A DNA stretch of 35,687 bases. It comes from Pseudomonas syringae. Lineage in GTDB: Bacteria > Pseudomonadota > Gammaproteobacteria > Pseudomonadales > Pseudomonadaceae. The notes under the pieces were generated by a model. The model saw nothing but the letters and a program-made list of their open reading frames with translations, did not search any database and was not told the origin of the DNA. Positions 24,008 to 31,878 of this stretch are shown one piece after another (the first letter of the stretch is position 1; each line of letters begins with the position of its first letter). The stretch is taken from contig NZ_WKCB01000059.1 of assembly GCF_021606685.1 (NCBI RefSeq), forward strand, positions 1 through 35,687, in the 5' to 3' direction. Both the position numbers and the translations under genes were made by a program.

Positions 24008-24036
24008 TTGATATGGAAATTATTTTCCAATAAAGT
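24008..24036 (+). promoter_or_regulatory. Promoter of the inositol ABC transporter operon with embedded operator
   Basis: TTGATA (24008-24013) and TAAAGT (24031-24036) are separated by 17 bases. The palindrome TGGAAATTATTTTCCA (24014-24029, TGGAA-N6-TTCCA) fills almost all of the spacer, so a bound repressor would cover the promoter. A further TTCCA half-site is at 24040-24044. Same operator form as at 14948-14963. Confidence 0.65.
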
Positions 24037-24120
24037 CTTTTCCAGGTTGCATAAAGTACGTCTCGGACTTGATCCAGGCGACTCAACAAAAACAAGATCA
24101 AAACAACCAGGTACCGTCAG

Positions 24121-24297
24121 ATGAAAATCTTCAACGCTGTACTGCGAGTTTTACGCCCTGCCCACACGCCACGCGGTCTGCCCCGCGCCCGGCCGTTCTA
24201 CTTCTCCTTCCTTAATGTGCTGTGCGTCGAAAACAAAGGCGCGCTGGTCTGCTGCATCCCTGGCGCACCGGTGGTTCGACTGTCCGCCGAGCGCTGA
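24121..24297 (+). CDS. Possible 58-residue leader peptide (uncertain)
   Basis: An ATG-initiated frame of 58 codons fills much of the leader of the transporter operon, ending 48 bases before the binding-protein gene. It is Arg/Pro-rich at the start (VLRVLRPAHTPRGLPRARP) with a hydrophobic, Cys-containing middle. AGGTA lies 10-12 bases upstream, a weak site. It resembles no family I know. It could be a chance frame in a 5' untranslated region; the region was also searched for other elements and nothing else but the promoter and operator was seen. Confidence 0.2.
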   Translation: MKIFNAVLRVLRPAHTPRGLPRARPFYFSFLNVLCVENKGALVCCIPGAPVVRLSAER

Positions 24298-24345
24298 TAA
24301 ACGCAACGTCCAAAAAACCAACAAGAAAGTGGAGACAGACCGTTC

Positions 24346-25275
24346 ATGAAGACCCCGATCCGTTTTACCGCACTGGCCCTGTCCATGCTGCTCGCCAGCG
24401 GTGTTGCCGCGGCTGCCGACCTCAAGATAGGCGTGAGTATGTCCGCCTTCGATGACACCTTCCTGACCTACCTGCGTGAGGACATGGACAAGCAAGCCAA
24501 GTCCTACCCCAAGGGTGACGGCGTGCAGCTGCAGTTTGAAGACGCCCGCGCCGATGTGGTGAAGCAACTCAGCCAGGTCGAAAACTTTATCAGCCAGAAG
24601 GTCGACGCGATCATCGTCAACCCGGTGGACACCGCCTCGACAGCCAACATCATCAAGGCTGCCACCGCCGCGAAAATTCCGCTGGTGTTCGTCAACCGCC
24701 GCCCGGACAGCCCAACCCTGGCCCCAGGCGTCGCCGCTGTGACCTCCGATGATGTCGAGGCCGGCAAGCTGCAAATGCAGTACATCGCCGAAAAACTCGG
24801 TGGCAAGGGCAACATCGTGATCCTGCTGGGCGACCTGGCGAACAACTCCACCACCAACCGCACCAAGGGTGTGAAGGAAGTCCTGACCAAATACCCGGGC
24901 ATCAAGATCGAACAAGAGCAGACCGGTATCTGGCTGCGTGACAAGGGCATGACCCTGGTCAACGACTGGCTGACGCAGGGCCGCGACTTCCAGGCGGTGC
25001 TGTCGAATAACGATGAAATGGCCATCGGTGCCGCCATGGCATTGAAGTCGGCGGGCAAGAAGGGCGTATTGATTGCCGGTGTCGACGGCACGCCGGACGG
25101 CCTGAACGCGATCACCAAGGGTGACATGACCGTGTCGGCCTTCCAGGACGCCAAGGGCCAGGCTGACAAGTCGGTAGAGACGGCGCGCAAGATGGCCAAG
25201 AACGAGCCCATCGAGCAGAACGTGGTGATCCCGTTCCAGCTGATCACGCCGGACAACGTCAAAGACTTCAAGTAG
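24346..25275 (+). CDS. Sugar ABC transporter periplasmic binding protein, probably for myo-inositol
   Basis: A 309-residue pentose/galactose-type binding protein (periplasmic_binding_4 family). Signal peptide residues 1-23 (FTALALSMLLASGVAAAA) are followed by the mature start DLKIGVSMSAFDDTFLTYL. Ligand-contact segments of the family are seen: IIVNPVDTAS, VFVNRRPD, and GVDGTPDG near the end. The nearest characterised analogue that I recall is the inositol-binding protein IbpA of Caulobacter. Position directly downstream of the iol operon and the shared operator support inositol as ligand, but sequence alone would also allow another polyol or sugar. GTGGAGA precedes the ATG. Confidence 0.9.
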   Translation: MKTPIRFTALALSMLLASGVAAAADLKIGVSMSAFDDTFLTYLREDMDKQAKSYPKGDGVQLQFEDARADVVKQLSQVENFISQKVDAIIVNPVDTASTANIIKAATAAKIPLVFVNRRPDSPTLAPGVAAVTSDDVEAGKLQMQYIAEKLGGKGNIVILLGDLANNSTTNRTKGVKEVLTKYPGIKIEQEQTGIWLRDKGMTLVNDWLTQGRDFQAVLSNNDEMAIGAAMALKSAGKKGVLIAGVDGTPDGLNAITKGDMTVSAFQDAKGQADKSVETARKMAKNEPIEQNVVIPFQLITPDNVKDFK

Positions 25276-25340
25276 CCCTTACATAACAACAATAAGCCGG
25301 CAGGGCGGTCGTGCCCGCCTTGCCGATGGAGTACCTCTTT

Positions 25341-26894
25341 ATGCTCGCTCATGCCGCTGTCTCGCAGCCCCCCGGTGTCCAGCCGTTACCGCTGGACGAA
25401 CCCTACCTGCTGGAAATCGTCAACATCAGCAAAGGCTTTCCCGGCGTCGTGGCCCTGGCCGACGTGCAACTGCGTGTACGCCCTGGCACCGTGTTGGCGT
25501 TGATGGGCGAGAACGGTGCGGGCAAGTCGACGCTGATGAAAATCATCGCCGGCATCTACCAGCCCGACGCCGGCGAAATTCGCCTGCGCGGCAAGCCGAT
25601 CGTATTTGAAACACCGCTGGCGGCGCAGAAGGCCGGGATCGCGATGATCCACCAGGAACTCAACCTGATGCCACACATGAGCATCGCCGAAAATATCTGG
25701 ATCGGCCGCGAGCAGCTCAACAGCCTGCACATGGTCAACCACCGCGAAATGCACCGCTGCACCGCCGAGCTGCTGGCGCGTCTGCGCATCAATCTGGACC
25801 CGGAAGAACAGGTTGGCAACCTCAGTATCGCCGAGCGGCAGATGGTCGAGATTGCCAAGGCCGTGTCCTACGACTCCGACATCCTGATCATGGATGAACC
25901 GACTTCCGCGATTACCGAGAAGGAAGTGGCCCACCTGTTTTCGATCATTGCCGACCTCAAGTCCCAGGGCAAAGGCATCGTCTACATCACGCATAAAATG
26001 AATGAAGTGTTCGCCATCGCCGATGAAGTGGCGGTGTTCCGTGACGGCCACTACATCGGCCTGCAGCGCGCGGACAGCATGAACAGCGACAGCCTGATTT
26101 CAATGATGGTAGGCCGTGAGCTGAGCCAGTTGTTCCCGGTGCGCGAAACGCCGATTGGCGAGCTGTTGCTGTCGGTTCGGGACCTGCGCCTGGACGGCGT
26201 GTTCAAGGGCGTGTCCTTTGACCTGCATGCCGGCGAGATCCTCGGCATTGCCGGGCTGATGGGCTCGGGCCGCACCAACGTGGCGGAGACCATTTTTGGC
26301 ATTACCCCAAGCGACGGCGGGCAGATCGAACTCGACGGCAAGGCGCTGCGCATCAGCGATCCGCATATGGCCATCGAACATGGCTTTGCGCTGCTGACCG
26401 AGGACCGCAAGCTCAGTGGCCTGTTCCCGTGCCTGTCGGTCCTGGAAAACATGGAGATGGCGGTGTTGCCGCATTATTCGGGCAATGGGTTTATCCAGCA
26501 GAAAGCCTTGCGCGCGCTGTGCGAGGACATGTGCAAGAAGTTGCGGGTGAAGACGCCCTCCCTGGAGCAGTGCATTGACACCTTGTCGGGCGGCAACCAG
26601 CAGAAAGCCTTGCTGGCGCGCTGGCTGATGACCAATCCACGTTTGCTGATTCTCGATGAGCCGACCCGGGGCATCGACGTCGGCGCCAAGGCCGAGATTT
26701 ACCGGTTGATCTCTTTCCTCGCCAGCGAAGGCATGGCGGTGATCATGATCTCCTCGGAGCTGCCTGAAGTGCTGGGCATGAGCGACCGGGTGATGGTGAT
26801 GCACGAGGGCGAGCTGATGGGCACCCTGGACCGCGCGGATGCGACCCAGGAAAAAGTCATGCAGTTGGCCTCGGGTATGTCCGTGGTCCACTGA
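25341..26894 (+). CDS. Sugar ABC transporter double ATPase, probably for myo-inositol
   Basis: A 517-residue cytoplasmic ATPase with two nucleotide-binding domains. The first has Walker A GENGAGKST, signature LSIAERQMVEIAKA and Walker B ILIMDEPTSAI. The second has a degenerate Walker A (GLMGSGRTNVAETIFG), signature LSGGNQQKALLARWL and Walker B LLILDEPTRGIDVGAK. The degenerate second site is usual for the RbsA/XylG/MglA family. The ATG at 25341 is chosen with GGAG 9 bases upstream; earlier in-frame ATGs at 25311 and 25326 lack a ribosome site. It lies 65 bases after the binding-protein gene and 31 before the permease. Confidence 0.93.
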   Translation: MLAHAAVSQPPGVQPLPLDEPYLLEIVNISKGFPGVVALADVQLRVRPGTVLALMGENGAGKSTLMKIIAGIYQPDAGEIRLRGKPIVFETPLAAQKAGIAMIHQELNLMPHMSIAENIWIGREQLNSLHMVNHREMHRCTAELLARLRINLDPEEQVGNLSIAERQMVEIAKAVSYDSDILIMDEPTSAITEKEVAHLFSIIADLKSQGKGIVYITHKMNEVFAIADEVAVFRDGHYIGLQRADSMNSDSLISMMVGRELSQLFPVRETPIGELLLSVRDLRLDGVFKGVSFDLHAGEILGIAGLMGSGRTNVAETIFGITPSDGGQIELDGKALRISDPHMAIEHGFALLTEDRKLSGLFPCLSVLENMEMAVLPHYSGNGFIQQKALRALCEDMCKKLRVKTPSLEQCIDTLSGGNQQKALLARWLMTNPRLLILDEPTRGIDVGAKAEIYRLISFLASEGMAVIMISSELPEVLGMSDRVMVMHEGELMGTLDRADATQEKVMQLASGMSVVH

Positions 26895-26925
26895 AGAATT
26901 GCACAGAATAAGAAGGTGATTGGCT

Positions 26926-27948
26926 ATGAACGCAATAACAGACAACAAGCCTGCCACGGCACCGGTCAAGAACCGGCGGCGACTGCCGACCGAGCTGAGC
27001 ATCTTCCTGGTGCTGATCGGCATCGGCCTGGTGTTTGAGCTGTTCGGCTGGATCGTGCGGGATCAGAGCTTCTTGATGAATTCCCAGCGTCTGGTGCTGA
27101 TGATTCTGCAAGTGTCGATCATCGGCCTGCTGGCGATTGGTGTGACCCAGGTGATCATCACCACGGGCATCGACCTGTCCTCGGGCTCGGTGCTGGCGCT
27201 GTCGGCGATGATTGCCGCCAGCTTGGCGCAAACCTCCGACTTTTCCCGCGCGGTGTTCCCGTCCTTGACCGACTTGCCCGTGTGGATCCCGGTGGCGATG
27301 GGCCTGGGGGTGGGGCTGCTGGCCGGTGCGATCAACGGCAGCATTATCGCCGTCACCGGTATCCCGCCGTTTATTGCGACCCTGGGCATGATGGTCTCGG
27401 CCCGTGGCCTGGCGCGTTACTACACCGAAGGCCAGCCGGTGAGCATGCTGTCGGATTCGTACACGGCCATCGGCCACGGTGCGATGCCGGTGATCATCTT
27501 CCTGGTGGTGGCGGTGATCTTCCATATCGCCCTGCGCTACACCAAATACGGCAAGTACACCTACGCCATCGGCGGCAACATGCAGGCGGCGCGTACTTCA
27601 GGGATCAACGTCAAGCGCCACCTGATCATCGTCTACAGCATCGCCGGTCTGCTCGCAGGCCTGGCCGGCGTGGTGGCCTCGGCACGCGCCGCCACCGGCC
27701 AGGCCGGCATGGGCATGTCCTATGAGCTGGATGCGATTGCCGCTGCGGTGATTGGTGGTACCAGCCTGGCGGGCGGGGTAGGGCGCATCACCGGCACCGT
27801 GATCGGCGCGCTGATCCTCGGTGTGATGGCCAGCGGGTTTACCTTTGTCGGGGTGGACGCATATATCCAGGACATCATCAAGGGCCTGATCATCGTGGTC
27901 GCGGTGGTGATCGACCAATACCGTAACAAGCGCAAGCTGAAACGCTGA
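26926..27948 (+). CDS. Sugar ABC transporter permease, probably for myo-inositol
   Basis: A 340-residue permease of the RbsC/XylH family with about ten hydrophobic segments. The hallmark ITTGIDLSSGSVLALSAMI and the cytoplasmic EAA-like loop with GGNMQAARTSGINVKRHLI, followed by AAAVIGGTSLAGGVG, are intact. It forms the membrane channel with the ATPase encoded just upstream. The ATG at 26926 has AAGGTG 8 bases before it; a TTG six bases earlier is also in frame. A REPIN follows 28 bases after the stop and probably ends the operon. Confidence 0.93.
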   Translation: MNAITDNKPATAPVKNRRRLPTELSIFLVLIGIGLVFELFGWIVRDQSFLMNSQRLVLMILQVSIIGLLAIGVTQVIITTGIDLSSGSVLALSAMIAASLAQTSDFSRAVFPSLTDLPVWIPVAMGLGVGLLAGAINGSIIAVTGIPPFIATLGMMVSARGLARYYTEGQPVSMLSDSYTAIGHGAMPVIIFLVVAVIFHIALRYTKYGKYTYAIGGNMQAARTSGINVKRHLIIVYSIAGLLAGLAGVVASARAATGQAGMGMSYELDAIAAAVIGGTSLAGGVGRITGTVIGALILGVMASGFTFVGVDAYIQDIIKGLIIVVAVVIDQYRNKRKLKR

Positions 27949-27976
27949 ATGAGCTTGAGGGTGGTGCACAACTAAA

Positions 27977-28066
27977 TGCGGGAGGGGGTTTGCCCCCGAT
28001 GGCGGTGGGTCAGTTGATAAATCTGTTGGCTGACATACCGCTATCGGGGGCAAGCCCCCTCCCACA
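27977..28066. repeat. REPIN, type 1, at the end of the transporter operon
   Basis: Arms TGCGGGAGGGGGTTTGCCCC and GGGGGCAAGCCCCCTCCCAC (the left arm has GCGGG for GTGGG and TTTGC for CTTGC). It marks the 3' end of the inositol block. Confidence 0.9.
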
Positions 28067-28370
28067 TTTGATAATCACCCGGCAGATCCAACCGTTTGTC
28101 TTCTATATAGCTCCACACACTTGAATTTCTTGCTATAAACGCACTCCGATAACCATTCGCCAAGCCCGTCCTGGTGCCTTTTGGGGGTATATCGGAAAAA
28201 ATGCCTGTCTTTTCAGTTGCTGCGCCCTCAAGTCGGCCTTAGACTGCCGCCCCTCGTAAATTGAGTGCCGGGTGGCGCTTGGAATGGACGGCGCCCTTCC
28301 GAGACCTGCAAAGGTCGGCCGGAACGCTCCCTTATTCGCCTTAATGCACGTATTTTTTATAGAGAAATCA
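28067..28370 (+). promoter_or_regulatory. Gene-free leader of the DksA-like gene, with two hairpins
   Basis: No coding frame is convincing in these 304 bases. The last 100 hold two hairpins: GGCGC/GCGCC around a 12-base loop with two GGA triplets (28274-28295), and TTCCG-A-GACCT-GCAA-AGGTC-GGC-CGGAA (28297-28324), a 10-bp stem with an internal loop and a GNRA-type GCAA tetraloop. No U-run follows. It may be a structured 5' leader or a small RNA; it fits no riboswitch consensus that I know. Confidence 0.35.
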
Positions 28371-28775
28371 ATGACAAAGGAAAAGTTGCTGGCCATGCCG
28401 GCGGATGACTACATGAATGCCGAACAGCACGCTTTTTTCGAGCAGTTGCTGCAAGACATGAAAGTGGAACACCACGAGCGCATTGAACAGAACCGTATCG
28501 CCATTGAAAGCCTGGACACCCCGGCCGACCCGGCTGACGCCGCTTCCGTTGAAGAAGAGCGTACCTGGCTGGTGAACGCCATCGACCGCGACCAGCGCAT
28601 GCTGCCGCAGTTGGAGCGTGCACTGGAGCGCATCAAGGAAGACTCCTTTGGCTGGTGTGATGACAGCGGCGAGCCTATCGGCCTCAAGCGCCTGCTGATC
28701 AGCCCGACCACCAAGTACTGCATCGAAGCGCAAGAGCGCCACGAGCAGATCGACAAGCACCAGCGCCAAGCCTGA
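28371..28775 (+). CDS. DksA/TraR-family protein with degenerate zinc finger
   Basis: A 134-residue protein with the DksA layout: N-terminal helix, a coiled coil, and a globular C-terminal part. The coiled-coil tip motif DPAD-A-AS at residues 53-59 (TPADPADAASVEEE), which reaches into the RNA polymerase secondary channel, is conserved. The four-Cys zinc finger of DksA is reduced to C96-x-x-S99 and C117-x-x-A120, as in the zinc-independent DksA2 type. So it probably modulates RNA polymerase without needing zinc. It could be a DksA2 orthologue or a separate DksA-like paralogue; the sequence cannot decide. A GC-rich stem-loop (28788-28811) follows. The AGAGAAA before the ATG is a weak ribosome site. 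Confidence 0.88.
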   Translation: MTKEKLLAMPADDYMNAEQHAFFEQLLQDMKVEHHERIEQNRIAIESLDTPADPADAASVEEERTWLVNAIDRDQRMLPQLERALERIKEDSFGWCDDSGEPIGLKRLLISPTTKYCIEAQERHEQIDKHQRQA

Positions 28776-28787
28776 TGCGCTGAAGCG

Positions 28788-28811
28788 GGGGCGCCGCGCC
28801 TGTGGCGCCCC
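28788..28811 (+). terminator. GC-rich stem-loop after the DksA-like gene
   Basis: GGGGCGCC (28788-28795) and GGCGCCCC (28804-28811) form an 8-bp perfect stem with an 8-base loop, 13 bases after the stop. There is no T-tract, so it is either a weak terminator or an mRNA 3' stabiliser. Confidence 0.45.
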
Positions 28812-28871
28812 AAGGCTATACCCGTTACACCCCGTCTATTGATCTGCTGCACGCCACCCCACTAAAGGCCC

Positions 28872-30554
28872 ATGGATAATGGCCCGATAGTGGCGTTTAA
28901 TGCAGCGACAATAATGACAATCAGCGGGGTAACGAAGATGGCTGGAGACGGATCTCTGATGGGCGCAGCAGTGCCACCGCACACGGTGGCGCGCGGGTTG
29001 CCCGGCTGGCTGACGCCGCTGATGCAGAGCACCGCCCTGGTGCTGGTATTGCTGGGCCTGGCGTTTGCCAGCCTGCCGTTATACCTCTGCCTGCCACTCG
29101 CCTTACTGGTCATCTGGCTGCCTCGCCTGAAAAGCCGTACACCCGTGCTTGCTTCTTCCGACGCCGTTGATTCCATCGGCGAGTTGACGCGCGACCTGTC
29201 CTACACCACCAGCCATAACGCGTTGTCCGCCGCCGGCGTGGCCTATTCGGTCAAGCAATTGGCGGCGCGCTTACAGTCGCAGTTGAGCGCCGCCAAACAG
29301 ATTGTCAGCAGTGCCCAAGTGATGATCGGTACCGAAAAGGTCACTTCGCAGCTTAGCCGTGAGGCGCTCGAAGCCGCCAGCCAGGCGCACCAGCGCAGTA
29401 CCCAGGGCCGCGAAGTGCTGGCCCAGTCGATCACCCGGATGCATCAGCTCAGCCAGCGTGCGAATGCCAGCCGCGAGCTGATCGAGGCGCTGAGCCTGCG
29501 CAGCGAGGAAATCCAGCGGGTGACCCTGGTGATCCAGTCCATCGCCAGCCAGACCAACCTGCTGGCGCTGAACGCGGCCATCGAAGCGGCGCGCGCTGGC
29601 GAACACGGACGTGGTTTTGCGGTGGTGGCGGATGAAGTGCGTGGGCTGGCGGGCCGCACCGCCACGGCCACCGACGAGGTGGGGGTGATGGTCGCGGATA
29701 TCCAGCAACGCACCGCCCAGGTGGTGGAGCAGATTCGCCAGCTCTCGGCGGACCTGCACACCGGGGTCGAGCAGGTCGAGCACGCCGGCGAGCAATTGCA
29801 GAGCATCGCCAGCCTGGCCGCGGATGTGGAAGGGCAGGTCCATGAGATTGCCCAGGGCGCCGACACCAACCGCACCCAGCTCGACAGCCTCTTCCATGCC
29901 GTGGAGCAAATGCGCAGCGACCTCGCCGTGAGCGACCAGCAGACCCGCCAACTGGCTGACGCCGCCGTGCAGATGGAAGGGCAGGCGGAAACCATCAGCG
30001 AGCGGCTGGCGGAAGTCGGGCTGGATGACTATCACCAGCGCATCTATGACCTGGCGCGTGAAGGCGCGGGCCACATCGCCGCGCAATTCGAGGCGGATGT
30101 GCAGCAGAACCGGATCAGCCTGGACGACTTGTTCGACCGCAGTTACACGCTGATCCCCAACACCAGCCCGAGCAAGTACCACAGCCGTTTTGACGGTTAC
30201 ACCGATCAGGTGTTGCCAGCAATCCAGGAAGCGCTGCTGCCGCGTCACGAGGGCCTGGTGTTCGCCATCGCCTGCACGCCCCAGGGCTATGTACCGACGC
30301 ACAACAAGGCGTTTTCCCAGGCGCTGACCGGCGATAGCCAGGTGGATGCGCTGCAGAACCGGACCAAACGCAAATTCGAGGACCGTACCGGCATTCGCTG
30401 TGGCAGCCATCAGCAAGCCGTGTTGCTGCAGACCTACACCCGCGACACCGGCGAACTGATGCATGACCTGTCGGTGCCGATCATGGTCAGGGGCCGGCAC
30501 TGGGGCGGGTTGCGCCTGGGGTACAGACCCGAGGCGGCGCAGGGTGGGCGCTAG
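28872..30554 (+). CDS. Methyl-accepting chemotaxis protein with a C-terminal soluble domain
   Basis: A 560-residue chemoreceptor of unusual order. One hydrophobic region (about residues 47-84, probably two tight helices) is near the N-terminus with almost no periplasmic part. The cytoplasmic signalling hairpin follows at about 140-380, with the conserved tip near 225-262 (QTNLLALNAAIEAARAGEHG, then GFAVVADEVRGLAGR). The last 170 residues are a separate globular domain (YDLAREGAGHIAAQFEADV, and GHW-like end GRHWGGLRLGYRP), resembling the C-terminal sensor/PAS-Cache-like domains of some Pseudomonas receptors. The sensed signal would be cytoplasmic. Start uncertain: ATG 28872 is listed, 28914 and 28938 are alternatives; none has a strong ribosome site. 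Confidence 0.9.
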   Translation: MDNGPIVAFNAATIMTISGVTKMAGDGSLMGAAVPPHTVARGLPGWLTPLMQSTALVLVLLGLAFASLPLYLCLPLALLVIWLPRLKSRTPVLASSDAVDSIGELTRDLSYTTSHNALSAAGVAYSVKQLAARLQSQLSAAKQIVSSAQVMIGTEKVTSQLSREALEAASQAHQRSTQGREVLAQSITRMHQLSQRANASRELIEALSLRSEEIQRVTLVIQSIASQTNLLALNAAIEAARAGEHGRGFAVVADEVRGLAGRTATATDEVGVMVADIQQRTAQVVEQIRQLSADLHTGVEQVEHAGEQLQSIASLAADVEGQVHEIAQGADTNRTQLDSLFHAVEQMRSDLAVSDQQTRQLADAAVQMEGQAETISERLAEVGLDDYHQRIYDLAREGAGHIAAQFEADVQQNRISLDDLFDRSYTLIPNTSPSKYHSRFDGYTDQVLPAIQEALLPRHEGLVFAIACTPQGYVPTHNKAFSQALTGDSQVDALQNRTKRKFEDRTGIRCGSHQQAVLLQTYTRDTGELMHDLSVPIMVRGRHWGGLRLGYRPEAAQGGR

Positions 30555-30557
30555 GGG

Positions 30558-30794
30558 TTATTGCGGTTGATGCAGGCGTTGGTTCAGCTCATCCACCGCC
30601 ATTGCCCAATCGGCGTCATCACGCAGCTCTTCCTTGAGGAACTGGGCTTGCTGGGGGGACCAGAAGGGCGCATCGATCAGTTTCACGTCTTCAGGCAGCG
30701 GATGCGCGACAATAAACGCATCGATGGCCTCTGGGGATGACTCCAGGCCCAGTTGTTCGAACAGGGTTTCAAGGGTGGGGATTGGCGCGTCCAT
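30558..30794 (-). CDS. DUF2789-family protein
   Basis: A 78-residue acidic, cytoplasmic protein. The sequence TLETLFEQLGLESSPEAIDA, with DAPFWSPQQAQFLKEEL and DWAMAVDELNQRL, is the pattern of the DUF2789 family, which is common in Pseudomonas and has no known function. GGAG lies 8 bases before the ATG. It converges on the chemoreceptor gene with 3 bases between stops. Confidence is high that it is a gene; the role is unknown. Confidence 0.85.
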   Translation of the reverse strand: MDAPIPTLETLFEQLGLESSPEAIDAFIVAHPLPEDVKLIDAPFWSPQQAQFLKEELRDDADWAMAVDELNQRLHQPQ

Positions 30795-30877
30795 TATCGT
30801 TCTCCATGCAAGGGGGGATGTTATGCATGGGAGGCTTGTGACGCGGCATAGTTCTGTTGGAAATCGTTGTGCTGTGC

Positions 30878-31108
30878 TCAGGCGTTCAGTGCACCCGAAT
30901 CCACCGCGCTTTTGAGGGCCTTGGCGGCGTCCTTTGCGGCGATGGCAGCAGCGTCGGCAGTCTTGAACCAGCGGTCTTTTTCCACTTGGTGGGTGGTGAT
31001 CGTGGTCAGCGGTGGCTTGGCCCGCATCACAATGACCGCTTGAAACTCACCGTCTACCTCACGTACGTCGCCATGGATGAAAAATTCGCCGATATCAAAT
31101 TCCGTCAC
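30878..31108 (-). CDS. Small protein of unknown function (76 residues)
   Basis: I do not recognise a family. The chosen GTG start at 31108 has GAAGG 6 bases upstream and gives 76 residues beginning MTEFDIGEFFIHGDVREVDG; a longer frame to 31222 lacks a ribosome site. The first half reads like a small beta-sheet (FQAVIVMRAKPPLTTITTH), and the C-terminal 30 residues are an Ala/Lys/Asp helix (AAAIAAKDAAKALKSAV). It may be a small cytoplasmic single-domain protein. It follows another small gene on the same strand at a distance of about 110 bases. Confidence 0.6.
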   Translation of the reverse strand: MTEFDIGEFFIHGDVREVDGEFQAVIVMRAKPPLTTITTHQVEKDRWFKTADAAAIAAKDAAKALKSAVDSGALNA

Positions 31109-31218
31109 GTATAGCCTTCCCTTGGAGATAACTGCACTGGTAGAAACCTGGGCCTGAGGCACAAACTTCAGTGGACGCGCCAGTATGGCAGTTGTTGCGG
31201 GTCGGCGGCGCAGTAAAG

Positions 31219-31494
31219 TCATCCGGGTGACGAAACGATCCCGCCATGGGGTTCATACAGGCTGGCTTCGAGTTTTTTCGCCAGTTCGCAGGCCTTGATA
31301 TGGTCGCTGCGAAAGCCTTTGATTCGGCCGCTGATCACTTCACGGATATGGAAGAAGTTTCTGCCGGCGGGCACCACTTGGTAAAGCACTGCATTCTGTC
31401 CCCCGTCGCAGCCGCGCAAGCGGTAGTATTGGGTCTCGTCCTGACAGGATGAATGGGTGCGCGAAGACATAGCGTGGTAGGTGGTGTGTTGCAT
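31219..31494 (-). CDS. Small protein of unknown function (91 residues)
   Basis: A 91-residue protein with a strong Shine-Dalgarno (AAGGAG 7 bases before the ATG at 31494). No family is recognised. It has two cysteines (C17 and C29) and a basic central part (FFHIREVISGRIKGFRSDHIKAC in pieces), followed by a helix KACELAKKLEASLYE. The Ser/Thr/Gln-rich N-terminus looks disordered. It is on the same strand as the 76-residue gene downstream and may be co-transcribed with it. Function unknown. Confidence 0.65.
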   Translation of the reverse strand: MQHTTYHAMSSRTHSSCQDETQYYRLRGCDGGQNAVLYQVVPAGRNFFHIREVISGRIKGFRSDHIKACELAKKLEASLYEPHGGIVSSPG

Positions 31495-31878
31495 GGCCTG
31501 CTCCTTTCGATCTATCCGGTTGACCCAACTGTCGTATTTTGAGTGGTGTTGACCTGTGCAGCTGTTTTAGTATGTTGTCGGCAGCCCATGCCTGGTTCCA
31601 CCGCCAAGTGTGTGTTTTTGTGCTGGTGTCGGAAATCTACGTTTTTAATTGGGTTATTCTCTGAAGTTGTTCGACCCGTATTCTCGGGCTGTTGAACCTG
31701 TGATCTCCTGTGATGCCTGATGACCTTGCACAAGGTCCATCGCGTACGCCTGTACTAGTCTTATGGCGCTACAGCGGGATTTTTCTTCAGTTTTTTTCAG
31801 TGCTCGTGCCGTGATGGCCGGTGTTTTTGTGCTGCCTGCTGCGGCGGACAGTGCTTTTTTCGATATGGGGGCGTTTCC
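31495..31878. other. 384-base gap without a convincing gene
   Basis: This gap is lower in GC than its surroundings. Frames of 60-85 codons occur on both strands but none has a ribosome site or gene-like composition. The only clear element is a dyad, GACCTTGCACAAGGTC (31722-31737), 7-bp arms and a 2-base centre, that looks like a repressor operator rather than a hairpin. It is about 145 bases before the next gene on the + strand. Confidence 0.4.

Noticed and set aside
28067..28370. Known riboswitch in the leader of the DksA-like gene
   Set aside because: Compared from memory with SAH, cobalamin, glycine, TPP and fluoride types; none of their conserved cores is present.
28788..28811. Full Rho-independent terminator after the DksA-like gene
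   Set aside because: The stem is strong but no T-run follows, so it is listed only as a weak terminator or stabiliser.
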